Shown: positions 59,384-64,000 of the stretch, piece after piece
How positions within the stretch are numbered: the first letter of the stretch is position 1
Layout: the number at the start of each line of letters is the position of its first letter
Origin: Ruminococcus sp.
GTDB taxonomy: Bacteria > Bacillota > Clostridia > Oscillospirales > Ruminococcaceae
Assembly: GCA_017471405.1 (NCBI GenBank)
Contig: JAFUTK010000002.1
Location: 1-64,000, forward strand
Length of the DNA stretch: 64,000 nucleotides
Direction of reading: 5' to 3'
Made by a program: the position numbers and the translations under genes
The notes under the pieces: generated by a model
What the model was told of the DNA's origin: nothing
Seen by the model: the letters and a program-made list of their open reading frames with translations, nothing else
The model's database searches: none

Positions 59384-60427
59384 ATGAAGAATATGCGCGT
59401 TAAAATAGTCTCGCTGCTGACAGCCCTGGTAGCGTCATTGTCTGCCTCCGGCTGCTATCTGCTGCCGGACGAGGAGGAGGTGTTGGCTCCCCCTGTGGTA
59501 AAGGCCAGCGAGGTTAAATACTCCACGGTGACAGTTTCCCGGAAGGATCTGGTGAAAAAAGTGACCAGCTCCGGCACCGTCACCGCCGAAAAGCAGTATA
59601 TGCTCACCTATGAGAAGCAGGGCGGCACCATCAGCAAGTTCTATGTCCGCGCCGGCGACGAGGTCAAGGAGGGCGACCCCATCTGCGAACTGGAAACTAC
59701 AGATGTGGATTACCAGATCACCGAGAAGGAGCTCTACAAGCGCAGAGCCGAGCTGGGCGTTGCTATCGTCAGACAGAACGGCGGCTCTCAGGCGGAGATC
59801 GACCGCGCAGGCGTTGAGGTGGAGCTTATCGAGAATGAGCTGGAAAAGCTCTACGAGAGGAAGGAGCAGGCTGTGCTCACCTCTCCCATCGACGGCATCG
59901 TTTCGGCGCTGGCTGACGTAAGAGTAGGCGACGGCGTCGGCACCGGTCAGAACATCGCAACCGTTATAGATACATCAGGCTTGTATATCCCCATCAAGCC
60001 TAACGATATGAAGCCCTACGATATGGGCACCGAGCTTGTCATCAAGGTGGGCGATACGGAGTATGAGGGCGAGGTCTTTATGACACCCTCGGCTCTGGGA
60101 GAGTATACCGCCTCTCTGGACGAGCACGCCAAGGAGGACAACACCGGCATCGACTTTGACGCTGAGACCGTCTACGTCCGCTTCAAGGGTGACGCCCCCA
60201 CCGATACGGTAGGGCGCATTGCAGACTGCACCCTTATTCAGGAAAAGGTGGAGAATGCCATCGTCATCTCAAACAACCTCATCAAGACCGTTGACGGGCA
60301 AAAGGTAGTTTACCTGCTCAAGGACGGAGAAAAGACCGCTGTGCCTGTAGAGATAGGCCTTAAGACCGGCTCCCAGTCGGAGATAATCTCCGGGCTCCAG
60401 GAGGGCGACGAGATAGTTATCCGCTGA
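59384..60427 (+). CDS. HlyD/MacA-like efflux adaptor lipoprotein
   Basis: A 347-residue membrane-fusion-type adaptor. Lipobox SASGC near residue 23, then SSGTVTAEKQYMLTYEKQGG and FYVRAGDEVKEGDPICELE (lipoyl-like half), a helical hairpin with QAEIDRAGVEVELIENELEK, and AVLTSPIDGIVSALADVRVG (second half), ending with a beta-barrel and GLKTGSQSEIISGLQEGDEI. The start is ATG 59384 with GAGAGGAC at 59369-59376. It precedes the FtsX-type permease by 42 bases and should link it to extracellular substrates. Confidence 0.9.
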   Translation: MKNMRVKIVSLLTALVASLSASGCYLLPDEEEVLAPPVVKASEVKYSTVTVSRKDLVKKVTSSGTVTAEKQYMLTYEKQGGTISKFYVRAGDEVKEGDPICELETTDVDYQITEKELYKRRAELGVAIVRQNGGSQAEIDRAGVEVELIENELEKLYERKEQAVLTSPIDGIVSALADVRVGDGVGTGQNIATVIDTSGLYIPIKPNDMKPYDMGTELVIKVGDTEYEGEVFMTPSALGEYTASLDEHAKEDNTGIDFDAETVYVRFKGDAPTDTVGRIADCTLIQEKVENAIVISNNLIKTVDGQKVVYLLKDGEKTAVPVEIGLKTGSQSEIISGLQEGDEIVIR

Positions 60428-60469
60428 CCCCCTCACCCTAACGCTTACTTGATGGAAGGATAAGGAACA

Positions 60470-63436
60470 ATGCTTACTTTGCTTTTCCGCAAAATGCTCA
60501 ACACCAAATGGATGGTGCTATGCCTGCTGATAGGCTTCATTATGGCCAGTGCCATGATGAGCACCATACCCATATATATGAACGCCTCCTTGCAGAGAAT
60601 GCTTGTCAAGGATATGGAGGAATTCCAGCTTGCCAACGACATCTACCCCGGCGTTTACAACACCACCCACGCGCTGAAAATGGATATCTCCGTTAAGGAG
60701 CAGCGCAGCGATATCGACGCGACATTAAAGCTCATCGAGGATTCCTATGCCGAGCTGGACTGCCCCGCAGCAAGCAGCAAGACTGTCATCTCCGACGACT
60801 ATATGTACGTCACCACCAACTCCATTGACGACGGCGAGTCTCCCCCGAGATTTTCCGTTGCTGGTATGACCAACATCTACGACCATATCGAGATAATCAG
60901 CGGCAGAATGTATGAGGCCAAGCCCCGCGCCGACGGCGTTTTCGAGGTCATCGCCACTGAAAAGGCGATGAAGGTCGCAAGGCTCACGCCCAATGTGGTC
61001 TATGAGGTGGCAAACGTGTTCTACCCCGAAAAGACCACCAAGATCGAGATAGTCGGTCTGTTCGGCGTCAAGTCCGAGACCGATGCCTTCTGGTCGGAGG
61101 GGCTGGACACCGAGTATATGAACACAGTCTTTATGGATTACGAGACCCTTTACAATGAGGGGCTTGATTCCGGCGCTATCAACATATCCTCCTTCGCCCA
61201 GCGCTATGCTATGGATTATGCCAAGCTGGATATGAACAACGTTTCCGGTATACTGGAGATATGTGACAGGCAGGCACAGACCTATGCAAGGTCGAAGGTC
61301 AGCTTCAATCTGCCGGTTGCAGAGATACTGAGAGATTACGGCTCCCGCGCCGGCAGGCTCCGCCTTATCCTCTGGCTGGTGCAGATACCCGTTATAATGA
61401 TGATCCTCGTTTACCTGTTTATGGTATCTCAGCTAAACGTTGAGCAGGAGAAGAACGAGATAGCGGTATTCAAGAGCCGCGGCGCCAGCAGACTTCAGGT
61501 AATGGGCATATATGCTCTGGAATCGCTGATACTGGGCGGCATCACCGCAGTGGTGGGACCCTTTGTGGGAATGTGGCTTTGCAGAGTGCTGGGAGCCTCC
61601 AACGGCTTCCTGGAATTCGTAAACAGAAAGTCGCTGCCCATATCCCTGACAATAGACGCTTTCATTTACGCTATCGCCGCAGTAGTGGTATTCTTCATCA
61701 CTACGATGGTGCCGATAGTCCCCGCTACAAAGACCACGATAGTCGAGCACAAGCAGTCCAAGGCCAAGAAGAGAAAGTTCCCGCTGTGGGAGAAGCTGTG
61801 TCTGGACTTCATACTGGTGGGCGGCTCGCTGGGCTGGCTGTATTACTATAACGACCAGCAGAAGAAGCTGATAGATGAGGGCCTCTCCGATACGACAGCT
61901 ACTATCAATCCGCTGATGTTCGTAGCATCTACGGCGTTCATCTTCGGACTGGGACTGTTCTTCATAAGGGTATATCCCTTCCTAATCAGAGTTATCACAA
62001 GACTTGGCAGACGCATCTGGTCGCCGGCAGCTCACGTTTCGCTGAACAATATCGGACGTCTGGCAGGTGGTAGAGAGCGTTTCCTGATGATATTCCTGAT
62101 AATGACAGTTTCGCTGGGAATATTCTTCGCCAACACCGCAAGAGCCCTCAACCGCAACGCGGAGGAGAGAGTTTCCTACGCCGTAGGCGCGGACGTTACC
62201 CTGACTGAAAAGTGGGAGTCCAATAAGGTGGTAGCCTCCACTACCGGCCCCACCTCCGGCCCGCTGGGAATTCAGGTAGGTGGCTCCGATGAGGAGGAAG
62301 AGGAGGAAGAAAACTCCGATGAGGTAATCGACTATGTGGAGCCTGCCTTTGAGCGCTTTGAGACGCTCTCGGGAGTAAGGAGCGCCACAAAGGTATTCAT
62401 CAAGAGCGGCGTTACCATCAAGTCCGACAAGATGAAGGTCACCCCCATTGTTACAAAGAATTCAAATAGGTCGAGAGACGATTACTTCGGTGATTACCAG
62501 TCCTCCGGCAGAACGCTTAACTATACTAACAAGGTCAAGCTGATGACCGTTATTCCTCACGATTTCGCAGAGGTGTGCTGGTCCACCGACAGGCTGCTGC
62601 CGGTGCATATCAACAGCTATCTCGACGCTTTAAGCAACTACAACGCCGGCGTTATCCTGTCCAGTTCCTTCAAGGACAAGTACGGACTGGAGCTGGGCGA
62701 CACCGTCAGCTGCACCTGGGGCGGCAACGGCGAGTTTGAGGTAACAGTGCTGGCATTCGTTGACTACTGGCCGGCACTGAACCCTTATGAGCAGGCCACC
62801 GACGGCAGCTACATCGACTTTGCGGTAATGGATTACGACTATGTAAGAGTGCAGACCACCGTTGAGCCCTATCAGGTGTGGATAGATATGGAGGAGGGAG
62901 CCTCTACCGAGGACCTCTACAACTCCATCTCCGCCGCGGGCATCAAGCCCACCTCGCTGAATGTGGCCAGCCAGAAGATAATCTCCGAAAAGACTGACCC
63001 TATGCTTCAGGGTATGAACGGGGCGCTGACGTTGGGCTTTATCATCATTATGATAATGTGCATCATCGGCTTCCTCATCTACTGGATACTTTCCATCAAG
63101 TCGAGGACGCTGCAGTTCGGTATCCTCAGGGCTATGGGTATGACCTACGGTGAGATAATCGCAATGATACTTTACGAGCAGCTGCTGGTATCGGGCGCTG
63201 CCATCTTCACCGCCATATTCGTGGGCGGCATCGCCAGCGAGCTTTATGTGCCGCTGTTCCAGTCGCTTTACAGCGCCTCCGAGCAGGTGCCGGGCTTCGC
63301 GGTCATACCGCTGCGCTCCGACTACATCAAGCTCTACGTTATTATCCTGCTGATGCTGCTGACGGGCTTCATCGTTCTGGGCAGACTGATATCCAGGATA
63401 AAGATTTCCCAGGCTCTCAAGCTTGGCGAGGATTAA
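60470..63436 (+). CDS. Large FtsX/MacB-type ABC permease
   Basis: A 988-residue permease without an ATPase domain. One membrane segment near the N terminus, a large extracellular domain to about 300, a first FtsX core of segments at about 305-470 (LDFILVGGSLGWLYYY closing it), a second extracellular domain (about 545-845, with an acidic run EEEEEEENSDE) and a last FtsX core at about 860-980. This is the fused double-FtsX layout. With the preceding HlyD-like adaptor it resembles MacAB-type export; the required ATPase is not adjacent and is absent from the window. Confidence 0.88.
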   Translation: MLTLLFRKMLNTKWMVLCLLIGFIMASAMMSTIPIYMNASLQRMLVKDMEEFQLANDIYPGVYNTTHALKMDISVKEQRSDIDATLKLIEDSYAELDCPAASSKTVISDDYMYVTTNSIDDGESPPRFSVAGMTNIYDHIEIISGRMYEAKPRADGVFEVIATEKAMKVARLTPNVVYEVANVFYPEKTTKIEIVGLFGVKSETDAFWSEGLDTEYMNTVFMDYETLYNEGLDSGAINISSFAQRYAMDYAKLDMNNVSGILEICDRQAQTYARSKVSFNLPVAEILRDYGSRAGRLRLILWLVQIPVIMMILVYLFMVSQLNVEQEKNEIAVFKSRGASRLQVMGIYALESLILGGITAVVGPFVGMWLCRVLGASNGFLEFVNRKSLPISLTIDAFIYAIAAVVVFFITTMVPIVPATKTTIVEHKQSKAKKRKFPLWEKLCLDFILVGGSLGWLYYYNDQQKKLIDEGLSDTTATINPLMFVASTAFIFGLGLFFIRVYPFLIRVITRLGRRIWSPAAHVSLNNIGRLAGGRERFLMIFLIMTVSLGIFFANTARALNRNAEERVSYAVGADVTLTEKWESNKVVASTTGPTSGPLGIQVGGSDEEEEEEENSDEVIDYVEPAFERFETLSGVRSATKVFIKSGVTIKSDKMKVTPIVTKNSNRSRDDYFGDYQSSGRTLNYTNKVKLMTVIPHDFAEVCWSTDRLLPVHINSYLDALSNYNAGVILSSSFKDKYGLELGDTVSCTWGGNGEFEVTVLAFVDYWPALNPYEQATDGSYIDFAVMDYDYVRVQTTVEPYQVWIDMEEGASTEDLYNSISAAGIKPTSLNVASQKIISEKTDPMLQGMNGALTLGFIIIMIMCIIGFLIYWILSIKSRTLQFGILRAMGMTYGEIIAMILYEQLLVSGAAIFTAIFVGGIASELYVPLFQSLYSASEQVPGFAVIPLRSDYIKLYVIILLMLLTGFIVLGRLISRIKISQALKLGED

Positions 63437-63449
63437 CGGCAAATTCAGG

Positions 63450-63475
63450 GGCATATCTCCCGCCGGAGATATGCC
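63450..63475 (+). terminator. Hairpin after the FtsX permease gene
   Basis: GGCATATCTCC (63450-63460) and GGAGATATGCC (63465-63475) form a perfect 11-bp stem with loop CGCC; the following T-rich stretch is interrupted, so termination may be incomplete. Confidence 0.6.
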
Positions 63476-63507
63476 TCGCTTTACATTTTAGTTTTGGGGG
63501 TGAGGCT

Positions 63508-63996
63508 GTGCTGGGTGAGCTTTTATCGAAGGAGGAATGTGCCAAATGCCGGCTCTGCTGCTCCTTTGACAGCTACGACCTGCTGGACACCCCTGTCATC
63601 ACCGATGAGGTCAGGGAGCGGATAACCGCCCTTCTGCCCGGGCAGAGGTTCATCACCAAGGGCGGCTGCTCGCTGCTCCGTTTGGATCGGGAGGGGGAGG
63701 AGGACGTCTACCCCTGTGCTCTTCTGGATAAGAGCAAGGGCTGTCTGCTGGGAGACGAAAAGCCCTTTGAGTGCCGCATTTGGCCGCTGAGGATAATGCG
63801 GCTGGGGGAGGTGCGGGTAATAGCCTTGTCTACAGTCTGCCCGGTGGTGGCGAAAAAGCCCGTTGAGCTCATATCGAAGGTATGTGAGGGAATAGCGCCG
63901 GAGCTGTTCCGTCAAGCTGACCTCTGCCCGGAGCTGGTGAAGCCTTATGAGGAGGGGTTCCCGATACTTGCGGTGGAGCCTCGCCCTGAGGGATAA
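63508..63996 (+). CDS. YkgJ-family cysteine-cluster protein
   Basis: A 162-residue soluble protein with conserved cysteine positions: CAKCRLCC near the N terminus, YPCALLDKSKGCLLGDEKPFEC in two parts, and ALSTVCPVV. YkgJ proteins are thought to bind an iron-sulfur or zinc centre; function is unknown. GTG start 63508 with GGGGGTGAGG just upstream; the next in-frame start would lose the first Cys cluster. It follows the permease gene by 71 bases and may be read through from it. Confidence 0.8.
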   Translation: MLGELLSKEECAKCRLCCSFDSYDLLDTPVITDEVRERITALLPGQRFITKGGCSLLRLDREGEEDVYPCALLDKSKGCLLGDEKPFECRIWPLRIMRLGEVRVIALSTVCPVVAKKPVELISKVCEGIAPELFRQADLCPELVKPYEEGFPILAVEPRPEG

Positions 63997-64000
63997 CGAA

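Overview
The window reads as a chromosomal segment of a Gram-positive anaerobe of the Clostridia, most likely Oscillospiraceae and Ruminococcus-like. This is inferred from three consecutive secreted dockerin proteins (one also carrying a cohesin-like domain), a SpoIIP homologue, strong Shine-Dalgarno sites with many TTG/GTG starts, tightly overlapping operons and clean TTGACA-N17-TATAAT promoters. No rRNA, tRNA, CRISPR array, insertion sequence or phage gene was seen. No database search was run; all identifications come from motifs and context.

Region 1 (1-10662) is sulfur assimilation. After the tail of an unidentified gene come hemA, a precorrin-2 dehydrogenase/ferrochelatase, hemC, a cobA-hemD fusion, hemB and hemL: a complete route from glutamyl-tRNA to siroheme, with no heme-branch gene. 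A new promoter then drives metY, a siroheme sulfite reductase, a TusA-like protein, a thioredoxin, a ThiS-like sulfur carrier capped by Arg after its glycines, an E1-like ThiF enzyme and a JAMM protease. This matches the parts list of protein-thiocarboxylate-dependent homocysteine synthesis (the HcyS/HcyF/HcyD/MetY/Sir pathway known from Wolinella).

Region 2 (10663-13903) joins a TtcA-like tRNA thiolase, a cysteine desulfurase and a rhodanese-TusA-DsrE fusion: a sulfur relay. A second TtcA-like paralogue lies at 36224.

Region 3 (13904-28115) is a transport island: acetyltransferase, two paralogous membrane proteins, an ECF importer (S, T and fused A-A components) around an AraC regulator and two ABC half-transporters, a methyltransferase, a DUF6110-like protein and an unusual P1B-type ATPase, then a small membrane protein with an XRE regulator. 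Four palindromes GTTAG-N6-CTAAC and a fifth variant sit at promoters here, implying one shared regulator not encoded in the window.

Region 4 (28116-36140) encodes the secreted dockerin proteins: a cohesin-dockerin protein, a transglutaminase-like/LRR protein and a 1565-residue LRR protein.

Region 5 (36141-48080) is mixed housekeeping: ttcA paralogue, a deformylase-like protein, an acyl-ACP thioesterase, a 120-bp tandem repeat with an AT-rich foreign-looking ORF, a DHHW lipoprotein, a VanY-like peptidase, SpoIIP, and a minus-strand operon of an MBOAT-like protein, a Thr-rich membrane protein, two radical SAM proteins and hisC; then an SDR epimerase.

Region 6 (48098-54140) is a TetR-controlled MMPL transporter operon with four in-phase operators and a 950-residue xxxLxxG-repeat protein. 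Region 7 (54141-64000) has a WalJ-like hydrolase, rlmH (CTG start), an AEC permease, a transglutaminase lipoprotein, a CNNM/CorC-type protein, an adaptor plus FtsX-type permease, and a YkgJ-like protein.
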